A stretch of DNA of 64,000 bases, from NCBI GenBank assembly GCA_021292165.1, contig CM037879.1, forward strand, positions 20,793,525 to 20,857,524, written 5' to 3'. Below the pieces are notes generated by a model. That model worked only from the letters and a program-made list of their open reading frames with translations. It did not search any database and was not told where the DNA came from. This document shows positions 10,561-21,246 of the stretch, in pieces. Both the position numbers and the translations under genes were made by a program. Position 1 is the first letter of the stretch. Every line of letters begins with the position of its first letter. This DNA comes from Shinisaurus crocodilurus. Lineage: Eukaryota; Chordata; Lepidosauria; Squamata; Shinisauridae.

Positions 10561-11530
10561 CATTCCCCCCCCCCTGACTTTCAGTGCCCCTGCTGCTCTA
10601 GGCTTTCCTGTGTGGACCGCTAAAGTGTTTGTTGAGATGTGTGATGGGTACAGTGGCCCATGAGGCAGCTGTTGACATAGTTTCTGAAGCCCTGACTTTT
10701 TGCACTGTTTGCCCAGCATTACTTGCTGGTATGCCTGACAACATTCTCTATCGTGAACCCATGAAGCCCTTTCAAAAAGGTTAACATTCTGTAGACCAGC
10801 TGTTCAGGAGAGGGAATGAGGGACGATATTCAGGCACTACCACCCCACCCCTTACTTTCCTACTAAGGTGAATTCAACTTTGCTTAGCTGGTAGAATGCA
10901 AATATGTAAGAGTGTTGTTTTTTAATTGGCTGATCTTTAATCCATTTCCGTTTTAATCAACCCATCCATGGCCGTCAGAGGGAGAGGAAGCAGTGGCCCT
11001 TCCATTGTGCTTAAATCCAGCTTCATGACCTACTGAGTTATAGACATTGTAACTAAGAAATAGTGCCCATGTTTGTTTTGTTTTCTTTTCTTTTCTCCTC
11101 CCTCCAAATCCTTTTTCCTTTTGTGTTGTATCTTTCAGACCTTAAGCCTGAGGGATGGGGACTGTCTGATTTCTGATCTTTCTAAGCCACTCTGGGAGCC
11201 TTTTTCAGCTGAAGGGTGAGGTAAAATCCTTTAAATAAGAAACAAACAAAAAAAGTATGTAAAAATCTGTTTATTTAAAAATATAGATTTAGGGAAAGAT
11301 TAGTAGCAGCTGACAGTCAGCAAGTGATGATCATACATGGATTGACAGATGCATAGATGAAAGTCTTCAGAGAGCCTATGATGCTCTACTAGAAGATCAC
11401 CTCCCACCGCCTCAGCTCACACTGTTAACTTAAGCCTGGTTCCAGAAAGCATCTCCCCACATAGAAAAAGTTTGGGGCAGCCACCATGTGTGCAGAATTT
11501 TGTGTGTGGGATAGAGTACTGTGGAACTGA
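10561..11530. other. Non-coding stretch, no gene seen
   Basis: A run of C at about 10566-10575 and a (TTTTC)-like run at about 11078-11100 are the only patterned parts. No exon was found. Confidence 0.35.
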
Positions 11531-11534
11531 GGCT

Positions 11535-11905
11535 TCACTTTCAGAGTTTTTCTACATGAGGCATTTATGTGCATTCATGATTCCTTACTCACAGTTGTTT
11601 ACAGGTTCATTACACAAAGTTGTGATCCTCCAGTTTCACTTCTGTTTCTTTAAGAACACTTTCCCAGGTTTGTTTGTTTTTTAGAGCAGGGGAATGGGGT
11701 ATTATTTCTGAAAGCGAAAGAAAAGGTATTTTCCTACTTGTGTAATTGTGATATTCTGTTATAACTCAGCGCCACCTAGAGGTTATGTCGCAGAAAAGCA
11801 GGAAAGGAAAAGCTCTTTGCGTAGAACTCGGATCTCAGTTCTGTGATGAAACTGAAAGTAGATACAGCAGTTAACAGCCTTGTGTAGAAAAGCTCTCAAT
11901 GAAGA
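11535..11905. mobile_element. MITE with 'ttttctacatgaggc' inverted ends, copy 1
   Basis: The left end 'gtttttctacatgaggcattta' and the right end 'cttgtgtagaaaagctc' are inverted relatives. The interior has 'cagcgccacctagaggttatg' and 'ctgaaagtagatacagc'. Other copies are 23031-23389, 59750-59973 (part) and 63007-63394 (opposite orientation). No coding capacity. The superfamily is uncertain; the 63-kb copy shows TAG/TAA next to its ends. Confidence 0.5.
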
Positions 11906-12042
11906 GTACATTTGGTAAAATAATCCCTATATACATTTTTAAAATGTCTAGAGGTAAAAATGTTGGATCACAGGATGGAAATTAATTTAGAAATACTTTC
12001 ATGGACAAACTGATGGTATTTAAAAGCCTTGCAATGCTTTAT

Positions 12043-12070
12043 GGATTGATTGATTGATTGATTGATTGAT
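12043..12070. repeat. (GATT)n microsatellite
   Basis: Seven units of the tetranucleotide. Confidence 0.95.
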
Positions 12071-12224
12071 CATGTGGTGAGGATCAGCGGGGGCACCCCC
12101 ACCTATCCAAAGCATGCCAAATACAGAACAGGGTCCATGATGGGTTGTGGAAGAAAAAAGAGCAGAGCTACACGGGTTACAGCAGGCTGCCCACCAGAGG
12201 AGCTGGTTTCCTTGAGCCAAATGG

Positions 12225-12495
12225 AAGCCTCCTTGTGAGCAACAGCCTGCTGAGGAGTGAGGTCAGAGTGGCCACTTATGCATTGCCAAAAAATGAGGAA
12301 ATGCATCACCGAAAAAGAGGACACGGATTTGCATACAATTTGCACATACTAACGTATGTGTGTAGATGCACATTCATAAATGATGACTATAATTTAAACA
12401 GCTTTACAATACCTCAGGTGACCTGTGTGTCCACTCAGTCTGCGGTCCAGGTCCTGTGGATGGGCAACTTCAAGGCCCAACTCTTCCTCTGATGG
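12225..12495 (+). repeat. Unclassified dispersed repeat family 'U1', copy
   Basis: Shared ordered blocks with 15160-15520, 53440-53714 and, in reverse, 19010-19170, 41360-41760 and 61140-61330: 'ggccacttatgcattgccaaaaa.gagga', 'tttgcat', 'gactatgatttaaa', 'actcagtctgcggtcca', 'caacttcaaggccc'. The consensus 3' part, seen in the 53-kb copy, continues 'gacttggactggacagccct...aggactgtcctctgtaaagt'. The origin is unknown to me. Confidence 0.5.
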
Positions 12496-12657
12496 TTGCA
12501 CCTGGAGGGACAAAGCTTGGGGAAGGCTATCCTAGAGGGAAATCCTTAACCAAGATCACAAGAGTGGTCTTGCTGTAAAGCCAGGGCTGAAAGCAAGGGG
12601 CAAGCTACGATCGGGACAATGTGCATTAATAATCTGGGTATGTGTGTTAATGTATGG

Positions 12658-12947
12658 CAGGGGTGCATAATGTTAGGCCCACGGGCCCCATGAGGCCCTC
12701 TGGGGCTCTGCAGAAGGCCATACCCCCTTCCCTTGTCCATTGGTCATTTGGTGTTTTCCTGACTTTGGCACATCATCATCCCCCCTCCCTTCTAAAAGGT
12801 TGCAATGCCTCTCCGAAGGCTTAGTTAGTCAGTAAGAGCGAAATACGCTGGCATTTGGGGCCTGCCCCCTTTGCTTTTGGCCACACCCCTGAGTGCTTCT
12901 CTGAAATGGAATTCGGCCCTTGGGCCGAAAGAGGTTCAACACCCCTG
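12658..12947. mobile_element. hAT-type MITE
   Basis: Termini CAGGGGTGCATAATGTTAGG and GTTCAACACCCCTG are inverted; the flanks atgtatgg (12650-12657) and gtgtatgg (12948-12955) match at 7 of 8 positions, as expected for an 8-bp hAT duplication. The interior from 12770 has a relative at 14830-15068. Confidence 0.75.
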
Positions 12948-12955
12948 GTGTATGG

Positions 12956-13440
12956 CTTGAATATGGGTTAATGTTTGGAGAATCCTGTCTCCGTGAACTG
13001 GACTAAATGCTTTTCAGTTCCGCCATGTTTCTGTGATGACTACCTCTCCTATTCCCTTCCTAACAACACAGAGGCAAGCAGCTGAAGCAACTCTTATGGA
13101 GACAGAATTTACTATGTCCACAGGCAACTTATTGATGTTTTAATTAAGGGCACGGGTAAGGGTGGTGGGGTGGGGAGAGAGATTGCACATCGTCTCAGTT
13201 TTCTTTGGCCCTTGCTATTTGGGGGGAAAGGAAGCAAGTGAGGGGGCTTGACCTGAAATCTCGGTTCCTTATATAATACCACCAGGAAGGTGCCATTCCA
13301 GCCTACAGGCACCATTTCTCCCTTGAGAGAATTTCCACCTGATCTGGGCTAAGGGACATGTGGAATGTCCGAATGTGTTTCCAAATGACAGTGATGTTAC
13401 ACATCAACACAAGATGGCTTAAAAATATGGCCTGGCCTCT
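12956..13440. other. Non-coding stretch, no gene seen
   Basis: No recognised elements; no credible exon. Confidence 0.35.
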
Positions 13441-13505
13441 TCTAATACAGCCGTCTAGATGTGTTGGACTACAACTCCCATCATTCAGGTTGGGGATGGC
13501 TGGTG

Positions 13506-13510
<5 letters not shown>

Positions 13511-13536
<26 letters not shown>
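13511..13536. repeat. (CA)n microsatellite
   Basis: Uninterrupted CA run directly after a MITE arm ('gttggactacaactcccatcattcaggttggg'). Confidence 0.95.
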
Positions 13537-13539
13537 TGG

Positions 13540-13962
13540 GAGGCAGGGGAGAGTTTCTGCTGCAGTGCCTTTAAGCCTAAATTGCCTAATTGCTGGAGGG
13601 GGAAAGCAAGCAGATCTGAGAGGTGGATTAGAAGAGCATTCTGATGAGGGTGATGCCTTGCACTATCTCGGTGGTGCAATGCAGCAAGCTGGGTGGGAAA
13701 GACACTTTCTGGATTTAAGCTGCGAAGAAGAACGAGGGCTGTCAGAAATAGCTGCATACAAAGGCTGGCAGAGGAGGAGAGACTGAGAGAGAGAGAGAGG
13801 CCAGCAGGGGAAACTTTACTGGGTAGGAATAGCTTTCCCCCCTTGGGTAACACTTGATATTGCTATTCAATCTGTTTTTGCCTTTCATTGTCACACATTT
13901 TCGTTTTCTTTTCCCCATGCAAAGCAGCTTTTTCGAATAAGGCAGACACACCAAGTGCACAG

Positions 13963-13995
<33 letters not shown>

Positions 13996-14640
13996 GCTTT
14001 GTGGAACTACTGCAGAGGATTCCCTTGGATGAAGCCCTTTTGCATTTTTCGTCTCTTCCAGCCTCCACCACCGACCGACCGGCAGCCCTGTGCAGAACAC
14101 AATTAAATAGCGGGGCGTTCACTTTCTGCAATATATCTCCCAGGGTGTGGATTATTAAAGGGCTGGGACTGCACTTTTGACTGCATGACATCATTCCTAA
14201 TAATGCTGATGAGGAACAGTGACTCCCGCACAAACAGTGCATTCTTTGTTCATGCCCTAATTCTACTGGTTGAAAATACCGGTAAGTGCCATTTTCTGCC
14301 AATGGAAAGCAACATTCCCCCCCACCTTCATTTACCAGCATTTCCCTGCCCCCCATTAGGAGTAGGAGGGAAATGCTCAGAAATAGAACAGTTTTAACTG
14401 CTCCAAGTATTGCATAAAACATCCACTCCTTGTCGCCACACTTCAGATTTGCGGTCCTATCGAAGCCGATTCACAGAGCAACCGCGGTAGAATCACCCAG
14501 GATATGCTGGACCTCAGTGGCAGAACCGAAAAGCAGAACTCGGGACTTTCATCCTTAGTTATGTGTAGGCTGATGTCCGCCACCAGTCCAGCTGAGGTCT
14601 ACAGAGATGTTCCATGAGATTCCAGCGTGATAAGTTAGCA
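13540..14640. other. Non-coding stretch with (GT)n at 13965-13994
   Basis: Long frames here (for example 226 codons on the minus strand, 13742-14422) run through the (GT)n tract as His-Thr repeats and show no domain, so they are treated as chance. A (GA)n run lies at 13783-13799. No gene is supported. Confidence 0.5.
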
Positions 14641-14829
14641 GGGAGGCTGGTGACTCCTATTTCAGTGGGGCACCTCATCCACTGCAGCATTTATTCTGAG
14701 CGTTACAGGGGCTATCCATGGTGCTGCACTCCATGCCCAAAATAGGTTCTCAGGGCTTCCCCAGATAGCCACACACCCTTTCCAGTTTCCCCCTTTCCCC
14801 CAACCACCAATTATTTGGTAGTTTCCCGG

Positions 14830-15068
14830 CTTTTGTGCAGTTCTCTCCCCGCGCAATTCTAAAAGGCTGAAATGCCTCTCCTAAGGCTTAGTTGCTAGCA
14901 GTAAGAGCTTTTTGCTAAAGTATGCTGGTATATTTGGCCATGCCCCTTTTGCCTTTGGCCCCGCCTCTTTTGCATTCAGCCCCACCCACCAAAGGAATGT
15001 GGCCCCCGAAGGCTCCTCTGAAATGGAATTCAGGCCCGTGGGCTGGAAGAGGTTCTGCACCGCTGGGT
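14830..15068. mobile_element. Fragment of the hAT MITE family seen at 12658
   Basis: 'ttctaaaaggctgaaatgcctctcc.aaggcttagtt' through 'tctgaaatggaattc.ggccc.tgggc..gaagaggttc' matches 12790-12935 in order. The left end is missing. Confidence 0.55.
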
Positions 15069-15159
15069 GAGCGGCAAGCAGCAGATAAGGCAGAGCAGGC
15101 AGTCCAAGGGGCCATGTCTGTAGGGTGCTGGGGGAGGCCTCCCAGAAGGCATCAGCCCC

Positions 15160-15525
15160 TGGCAAGGCCCTGGTTAGGATGGCCACTTAAGCACTGCCTC
15201 TCAAAAGAGGAAAGGTATCACCCAAAAAAGAGGGTGTCCATTTGTATAAAATTTGCATCTCCCAATTTATCGGTATCCATGCAAATTTAGAAAAAAAATG
15301 ACTATGATTTAAATAGCAGTACAATACCGCTGGTGTCACCATATTGGGGAAGATTGTGGTCGGGTGTTCAGGGTGCTCTCCCGATGTTAATAGGGCAACT
15401 TCAAGGCACCTCTTGTCAGATCTTGCGGTTCTTAATTCCCTTTAAAGTGGCCTTGGACTAGACAGCCCTTCAAATCGAGGGTGCCTTCAAATAGAGGACT
15501 GTCCTCTGTAAAGTAAGGTATGTGT
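15160..15525 (+). repeat. Repeat family U1, copy
   Basis: Carries the U1 order from 'ggatggccacttaagcactgcc' to 'aggactgtcctctgtaaagtaaggta'. It is the most complete copy without an obvious insertion. Confidence 0.5.
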
Positions 15526-15675
15526 CCATTCTAGCCCAGGGTCCTAGCAGGTCCCACTGTTGATACCTGCCCTTGCTCCCCCCCCCCCATGAAAAAAAAT
15601 TTCTGGTCCCATACTCTGAGCAGCACCAGGTAACTTATCCTAGCCACTCTTTCAATGTCTAGCAACATTCTAGGC

Positions 15676-15993
15676 CTGGGATGGGGAAAACTCCAGCCCA
15701 CGGGCCGCAGGTCACAACCCACAAGGGTTTCCTAACCGGCCCACCAGCTTCTCTTAATGGCCCCAGCCGCCCACTCTTCAGTCCCTCCCCCCCAATGATC
15801 AGCATTAGAGAACGGCTACCTTTCGCTAGCACCGGCAAGAGAAAGGCTCCCCGTCTCTCCATGCACAGAGAGGCTTTGGGGAAGGGATGGGGCTTTGAGA
15901 GGCACAGGTCCATCAGTGACATCATCCAGCCAATTGGAGGGGTGTCCCAGGTGGCAATCCGGGCCCCAGGGCCAGAACAATTCACCACCCCTG
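15676..15993. mobile_element. hAT-type MITE
   Basis: The right end ACCACCCCTG pairs with a decayed left end CTGGGATGGGG. Flanks ttctaggc (15668-15675) and ttctaggg (15994-16001) match at 7 of 8. The interior is non-coding ('cacgggccgcaggtc', 'ccggcccacc'). Confidence 0.65.
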
Positions 15994-16027
15994 TTCTAGG
16001 GCTTTGTAGGAAACGAAAAAGTTGATT

Positions 16028-16270
16028 GGGTTCAGACAACATGATAACCCACACTCAAGGGCTGAGTTTGGGTTGTTGTTGAACTGTGGGTAGTTGTTGA
16101 AACATGGGGTTATCGTGTTGTCTGAACCCAGCTGAGATAACAAGCCATGAGCAACCCACAGTTCACAACCCATCAACAAACCGTGGGTTCTCTTCATGGG
16201 TTGCTCGTGGCTAACAAGCCATGGCTTGTTAGCGCAGCTGGGTTCAGACAACACGATAAGCCACGTTCTA
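16028..16270. mobile_element. Palindromic 'gtgggttatc' MITE pair
   Basis: Ends of the type 'ggttcagacaacacgataaccca' occur repeatedly in both orientations with 'aaccatgggttctcttcatgggtt' between them. The same architecture is at 34259-34605, with a single half at 17540-17660. Each unit can fold on itself. The superfamily is not established. Confidence 0.5.
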
Positions 16271-16287
16271 ACAGCAACCCACAGTTC

Positions 16288-16359
16288 AATGACGATGGCT
16301 GGGGCATGCTGGGAGTTGTAGGCCAAAAACATCTGGGGACCCAAGGTTGGAGAACACTG
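16288..16359. mobile_element. Right half of the 'cagtgttctccaacc' hAT MITE
   Basis: Begins at the palindrome centre ('ggctggggcatgctgg') and continues to the terminus '...ggttggagaacactg'. Full copies are at 30075-30209 and 42887-43760. The left arm is absent. Confidence 0.65.
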
Positions 16360-16599
16360 CACCAGATGACACTTTGCTCAGGTCCCCCTCGAACCTGAGG
16401 TGGGCCCGGCCTCCCAGGGGGCACAGCCGTTGTTCATCCAACAGGGAGAGTGCAACCTGTGCCCCGAAGTACCAGAGCAGGCCTGATGCTCCAGAAGGAA
16501 AGCCTAATGCAGGCGTTCAGCCTGCTCACATGAGGGCTAAAAGTCGAGAGGGCAGGGGTGGTGTTACGCACCCAAAAGATCCAGAGCTCAGGCCCACAG

Positions 16600-16960
16600 G
16601 ACCAAAAAAAGAAGAAGCAGCAGCACAAATGTGCATATGCTAATTTACATATGCGTTAAAGTCTATCCCTGTGTGTGTGTGTCTTTAAAGGACCCTGTCT
16701 CCTAAGGACACCCCTATTTGTAAAAAGGGATGTATGGACAGGGGAGAGAGGAGGGCATTTGATATCAGAAAAAAACCTCAAGCGGAAAGATTCAAGGGGG
16801 GGGCAGCACATGTGGGCAAAAAGCCAGCTCATCCAGGGTTATCAGATGCAACAGAGATCCCCAGGGCTCCTGTACCTTTATTTCAGCAAGTGTCCATGGA
16901 CAGCAGGGTGGTGGGGCAGCGGGCCTCCGCTTCCACTTGAAAGGACTAGGAAGACCTCTG
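16600..16960 (+). repeat. Unclassified dispersed repeat (as at 4920)
   Basis: Plus-strand copy: 'caaatgtgcatatgctaatttacatatg', '(gt)n', 'tctttaaaggaccctgtctcctaagg', 'tggacaggggagagaggagggcattt' and 'catgtgggcaaaaagccagct'. A SINE 3' fragment follows at about 16945-17035. Confidence 0.5.
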
Positions 16961-17039
16961 CCTGAGACCCAGCATAGTGGAAGGCACTGGGCTAGATTGG
17001 TCAGTTATTGACCCAGCATAAAGCAATTCAGCATGTTCC

Positions 17040-17370
17040 TATGGACCTTTCTCCAATTCTAACAGGCCATAACTGAAGCACTGGTTTAAAGCTCACTCGC
17101 ACAATGCCCAACATAAAGGTACAGTATCCTATGCACATATATGCTCATGTTTGTTTTATGAACACACTGTAACATGAACTTAAGGCAGACTCCGTTGTGG
17201 CTTGAACATCAGCCACATTTTTCCTCCCTCCTCTTGTTTTGCTTTGTTTACCATTTGGCCTGAAGAGTTCTGAAGAGCCTCAAAGCTTGCACACTATTTT
17301 GTGATGTTGAGGTGCCCTAATAAAGGTATTGCCCTAGTATGGATTTTGGCTTTTTCTTCTGATAGCCAAC
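17040..17370 (+). repeat. Repeat 3' end with AATAAA (unclassified)
   Basis: 'gaagagcctcaaagcttgcacac' followed by 'gaggtgccctaataaaggtattgccc' has the look of a retroelement or LTR terminus carrying a polyadenylation signal. The family was not identified. Confidence 0.35.
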
Positions 17371-17699
17371 CCAGCTTACCTTTTAAGAGTACCATAAAAC
17401 ATGCCCCCCCCTGGGGGCGGGGATGTGGGTGTCCACGCAAGCCCTGCCTCTGGCATCCCTGTCCACTCGGTCCCTGACCTTCCCGTGTTGAAGGGGGAGA
17501 TCTGAAGGGGGCTTCTACTCGCTTTTGCTTGAATGCATGAATAACCCATGAAGAGAACCCACAGTTTGTCATTGGGTTGCGAACTGTGGGTTGTTCACCA
17601 TGGTTTGTTATCTCAGCTAGGTTCAGACAACACGATAACCCATGTTTCAACAAGTAAACCCCTCCATGTAATCTGGTACCCTGTTTTATCAGGGTACAC

Positions 17700-17828
17700 T
17701 CTAGACCTGCGGCCGTCTAGATGTTGCTGGACTACAATTCCCATCACCCCTGGCCATTAGCCATGCTGGCTGGGGCTGATGGCAGTTGCGGTCCAACAAC
17801 CTCTGGAGGGCCACAGGTTCTCCACCTC
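17700..17828. mobile_element. Palindromic MITE ('gttggactacaactccc' family)
   Basis: Left 'ccgtctagatgttgctggactacaattccc' and right 'ggcagttgcggtccaacaacctctggagg' are inverted arms around 'gccatgctggctgggg'. Related decayed copies lie at 33245-33390 and 36400-36525. Confidence 0.55.
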
Positions 17829-17937
17829 AGCTCTAGCCTCTGTCACTGCCTGGAGACCAAGGGTCATTTGGGGTGCTGCACCCCCACCTCCCAGCCCAGG
17901 AAGGACTTGTTTATGGTGCTGCAATATTTGTAACATG

Positions 17938-18000
17938 GAATCATGGAATAGTAGAGTTGGAAGGGGCCTATAAGGCCATCGAGTCCAGCCCCCTGCTCAA
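17938..18000 (-). mobile_element. CR1 LINE 3' end fragment
   Basis: 'ggaatcatggaatagtagagttggaagggg...ggccatcgagtccagccccctgctcaatg' is the classic complement of a CR1 3' terminus. Confidence 0.75.
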
Positions 18001-18132
18001 TGCGTGGACAGCAGGGTGGCAGGGCAGGTGGCCTCCCAGAGAGTTGGAGCTCCAAACAAAAGATTCAGGGCTCCAGCCCTTGTGGGCCGCCCCCTAACAC
18101 CACCTCTGGGGGAGGGGATGTGGGTGCTTCTA

Positions 18133-18567
18133 GGACACAATCCAGTGGGGATGCTCGTAAGCCTCCGAACTTGGAGGCTTATGGGAATCCTATGCAGGGC
18201 GGAAGGTGTGCGGAGGCGATCTTCGCCTCCATGCTTGTCCTGCCCTGCAAATCAGCTAGATTGCTGTAGCACTTTGGACAGGGAGGGAAGGAGGCTGGAG
18301 TGCCACCAGGATATGTCATATCCTGGCAAACTAGTCTCCCCCCATCCCCGAATGCCTGCTTTACCCCTTTCCCGAGGTCAGCCTTATGACCTCGAGGAAG
18401 CAGCCGGCATGGTTCTTTCTGCGCTACCTGTGAAGGTGGGGGATCCGAGCACAGATCCCTAGACCCTAGCTCTGAGGTTGGAGCTCCTTTTCCGACCTCG
18501 GAGCTGGGAATCCAAAGCATCCTGTGGCCCTCTAGACACTGTCTAGGGGCCATAGCATCACTCTGTT
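18133..18567. mobile_element. Long Harbinger-like nonautonomous element
   Basis: Same layout as 6392-6774 and 55103-55807: 'cctatgcagggcggaagg', 'caggatatgtcatatcctgg', 'gaggtcggagctc', 'ccatagcatcactctg', then TTA. No transposase. Confidence 0.45.
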
Positions 18568-18690
18568 AATGATTTTAATTATGTATTCGTATCCTATATT
18601 TATATCGTTATATTGTATTTCATTGTGAACCGCTTAGGGATTTTAATATATTAAGTGGTATAGAAGTATTATAATAAAAATACTGTGTGC
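18568..18690 (+). mobile_element. L2-type LINE 3' tail
   Basis: 'tgtgaaccgcttagggattt...gtggtatagaa.ta.aataaaa' is the common L2-like tail in sauropsids. Confidence 0.5.
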
Positions 18691-18747
18691 TCTGCTCTGT
18701 TTATATGTTTGTAGCTAAACTGTGTTCATATTATGCATAATACTGAT

Positions 18748-18885
18748 CTAGAATTGGCCTCCACAGTCACTTACGGACCCATCGCTAGAGTCTACACAAA
18801 TTTTTAGAATTTCCTCCTTTTATAATTTTCTTTTTGTAATTTTATCCTGGAAGACAATCTTACTCGGTCACGAGTAATCGCCTAC
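18748..18885 (+). mobile_element. Second 3' UTR copy of the LINE at 3634-4170
   Basis: 'ctagaattggcctccacagtcactta.g.acccatcgct.gagtctacacaa' through 'tcctggaagacaatcttactcggtcacgagtaatcgcc' repeats the sequence at 3985-4160. Only the last few codons and the UTR are present. Confidence 0.75.
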
Positions 18886-18889
18886 CTAA

Positions 18890-18990
18890 TACTGTATATT
18901 TAAGGTTTTTAATCTGTGTAAACTGCCCAGAGATCTTTGGCTATTGGGTGCTATAGAAATGTAACAAATGAAATGAAATAATAAAATAAA
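18890..18990 (+). mobile_element. L2-type LINE 3' tail
   Basis: 'tttaaggtttttaatctgtgtaaactgcccagagatctttgg' followed by an A/T-rich end. Confidence 0.5.
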
Positions 18991-19009
18991 GAAAAACTTC
19001 ATGGTTAGG

Positions 19010-19175
19010 CTGGCCGTGTATCTCACTTTGCAGAGGACAGTCCTTTATTTGAAGTCATCCTCTATTTGAAGGGTTGCCCAGTCTAAGTCCAGTTTTAAGA
19101 TAAAGACTGATAAGAAGGGAGAGCAGCAGCAGGGCCTTGAAGTTGACCATCAACAGTTCACAACTGAGCTCACCT
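19010..19175 (-). repeat. Repeat family U1, minus copy
   Basis: 'cactttgcagaggacagtccttta' to 'gggccttgaagttgacc' is the reverse of the U1 3' part. Confidence 0.5.
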
Positions 19176-20430
19176 GGGCTGTATTCACACCTAAGGTTTA
19201 TTGTAGTACTGTATCGCTGCTGTCACTTGCGGGGCACATGACGCACACAATTTTCAGTGCCGGTCATGCTAGTCCTGGGTAATCGTTCTTTGTTTCTTTC
19301 AGAATTTCCTGGACTAGGCTTATCACGTTTTTTTCGGTTATTGTGGTTCACTGTCACAGTACGCGGCTAGTGTGTGCTAAACTTGCGCTGTCATTGCTCA
19401 TCCAAGGTGTGGCCTCGAAAGTGTTGTTACTGGAGTTAGCCAATAGTTTTTGAGGGGCGGGGGAAATGAGGCGTTTCATGTGTCTCCCAAACTGGTGGGG
19501 AAGAGAGGTATCCACCATTTGTTGTTGTGCTGCGGTTCGCCTTCTTCCCCAGAAGCTTGTTAATTGGGGTGTGTGGTGGGGTGGGGTGGGGTGTAAACGT
19601 TCTTGCATACCTGAGCACCTCCGAGCAGACTGCTTCGGGCAATTGTGTTTGGGTGCCTTTAAAAAAAACAAAACACCTCTGCATAGACGGCGGACCAGGA
19701 AAAAACAACAACCCTTCTTGTTACCGTAAATGGTTGTTTCCCCTGCATGTGAAAGGCAGTACCCCCAGGATAACTGCCATGGAGTTTGAAAGGGGACATG
19801 GGTGGGAGGCTTTCCTCCCCCTTTTTTAACAGCCACGTTCACCCCCTTACCCAAAGAACAGGGAGCTGTAAATTAGCCAAAAGGCATGTCTGCTCAGAAG
19901 TAAATCACATTCTCTCCAATACCCTTACACCCAAGTGAATCATGCTGATTTAACAGGAGCCTTATGCTCGGGAAACTCAGAACGAGAGGAACGTTGCTTT
20001 GGGAAATTGCATTTTGGCGGAGGGAGGGGCATGCTGATCCTGCTGATTTCACCCTGACCCCATGGGAGGGCGGCAGCAGCAGCAGCATCCTTCTCCTCCT
20101 TTTTTGTGAGGAGCCGGAAGAGCTTTTTCCTTTCTCTTTTTATGAAGAAGCAAAACAAAAACAAAACAAAACCCTGTTCAAGGCAACGCTCAGTTCTACC
20201 ACTACGGAGTTAGGTGTGGGGTGGCAAACTGGGATGAGTGCAGTACTTTTAACAAGAGTGTGCCCTGTGAATAGTGACTGCGGAATGTGAATATAGCAGT
20301 ACCATTCTGCTAACTTGACAATATACAGTGTAATGTAGATCTGCCCCTGGTCACAAGTCTTCCACAGTATGGTAAGTTGTATCGTATTTCTATTTAAATT
20401 ATAATAATTACTTCTAAATTCGCATCGCTA
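19176..20430. other. Non-coding stretch, no gene seen
   Basis: Includes a 166-codon minus frame at 19354-19854 without a recognisable domain, splice boundary context or coding-like composition. Treated as non-genic. Confidence 0.35.
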
Positions 20431-20611
20431 CATATAAACAAGCACATTCTAACTTTATGCAAATGTGTGTCCTCTTTTTTTGGTAATGGATTTCCTCTTT
20501 TCTTGGCAATGTGGAAGTGACCACTGTATTCATGGCAAGGGGGAGACCAGCGTGCACCCATCCATCGGCCAGTGAAGGTGCAGCTTGCTCAAAGCTTGCT
20601 TTCCTTCGTTT

Positions 20612-20690
20612 CTTATTTATTTATTTATTTATTTATTTCATTTTTATACCACCCAATAGCCGAAGCTCTCTGGGCGGTTTACTTTTCCAT
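20612..20690 (-). mobile_element. L2-type LINE tail, minus
   Basis: (TTTA)n followed by 'tttttataccacccaatagccgaagctctctgggcggttta'. The same text in reverse lies at 20893-20965, and another copy is at 61648-61715. Confidence 0.6.
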
Positions 20691-20699
20691 TTATATGGT

Positions 20700-20787
20700 A
20701 TCTAATAGACTGTGAGCCTGCAGGCAGGAACTGCCATATTGTTTAACATATGTGCAGTGCTTAGAAAATTTGAGGTGCTCTATAAAG

Positions 20788-20840
<53 letters not shown>
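20700..20840 (+). repeat. LINE/SINE 3' tail with (GAT)n
   Basis: 'gactgtgagcctgcaggcaggaactgcc' and 'gcttagaaaatttgaggtgctctataaa' resemble a MIR/L2 3' end. This is directly extended by about 17 units of a GAT trinucleotide repeat. A second LINE tail ending in the same trinucleotide is at 49090-49195. Confidence 0.6.
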
Positions 20841-20842
<2 letters not shown>

Positions 20843-20892
20843 TATAGCAGAGGAATACTACCCACATGAGTAGGGTGCATAGCTCTATAAGA

Positions 20893-20965
20893 GACTGTTG
20901 TGAACTGCCCAGAGAGCTTCGGCTGTGGGGCGGTAATGAAATGAAATGAAATAAATAAATAAGAA
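20893..20965 (+). mobile_element. L2-type LINE tail
   Basis: 'tgtgaactgcccagagagcttcggc' plus '(aaat)n', the complement of the copy at 20612-20690. Confidence 0.6.
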
Positions 20966-21016
20966 ACATGAATACCACTCCAGAGATGGAGCTAGAATGA
21001 CACTTGAATGACACTT

Positions 21017-21246
21017 GAGAGCCAGTATGGTGTTGTGGTTAGTGTTGGACTGGGACTCGGATCTCCCTAGTCCCCACTCAGCCCTGAAGCTCACTGGGTG
21101 ACTTTGGGCCACTCACTGACTCAGCCTAACCTACCTTACAGGGTTGTTGTGTGGATAAAATGGAGAGGAGGAGGAGGATTATGTAAGTTAGTCACCTTAG
21201 GTTCCTTGCAGGGAGAAAAAGCGGGATATAAACATAATAAATAAGT
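21017..21246 (+). mobile_element. Squamate tRNA-derived SINE
   Basis: Head 'gagagccagtatggtgttgtggttagtgttggactggg', body 'gaagctcactgggtgactttgggcc' and tail 'gggatataaacataataaata'. The B-box region carries a short internal deletion, so it is probably transcriptionally dead. Confidence 0.8.

Noticed and set aside
13742..14422. 226-codon minus-strand open frame
   Set aside because: The frame runs through a (GT)n tract, producing His-Thr repeats; the rest has no domain and biased composition.
19354..19854. 166-codon minus-strand open frame
   Set aside because: No recognisable domain, low-complexity Pro/His stretch from a G-rich run, no splice or promoter context.
20691..21014. Open frame encoding a polyhistidine run
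   Set aside because: It is the translation of the (GAT)n microsatellite on the minus strand, not a protein.
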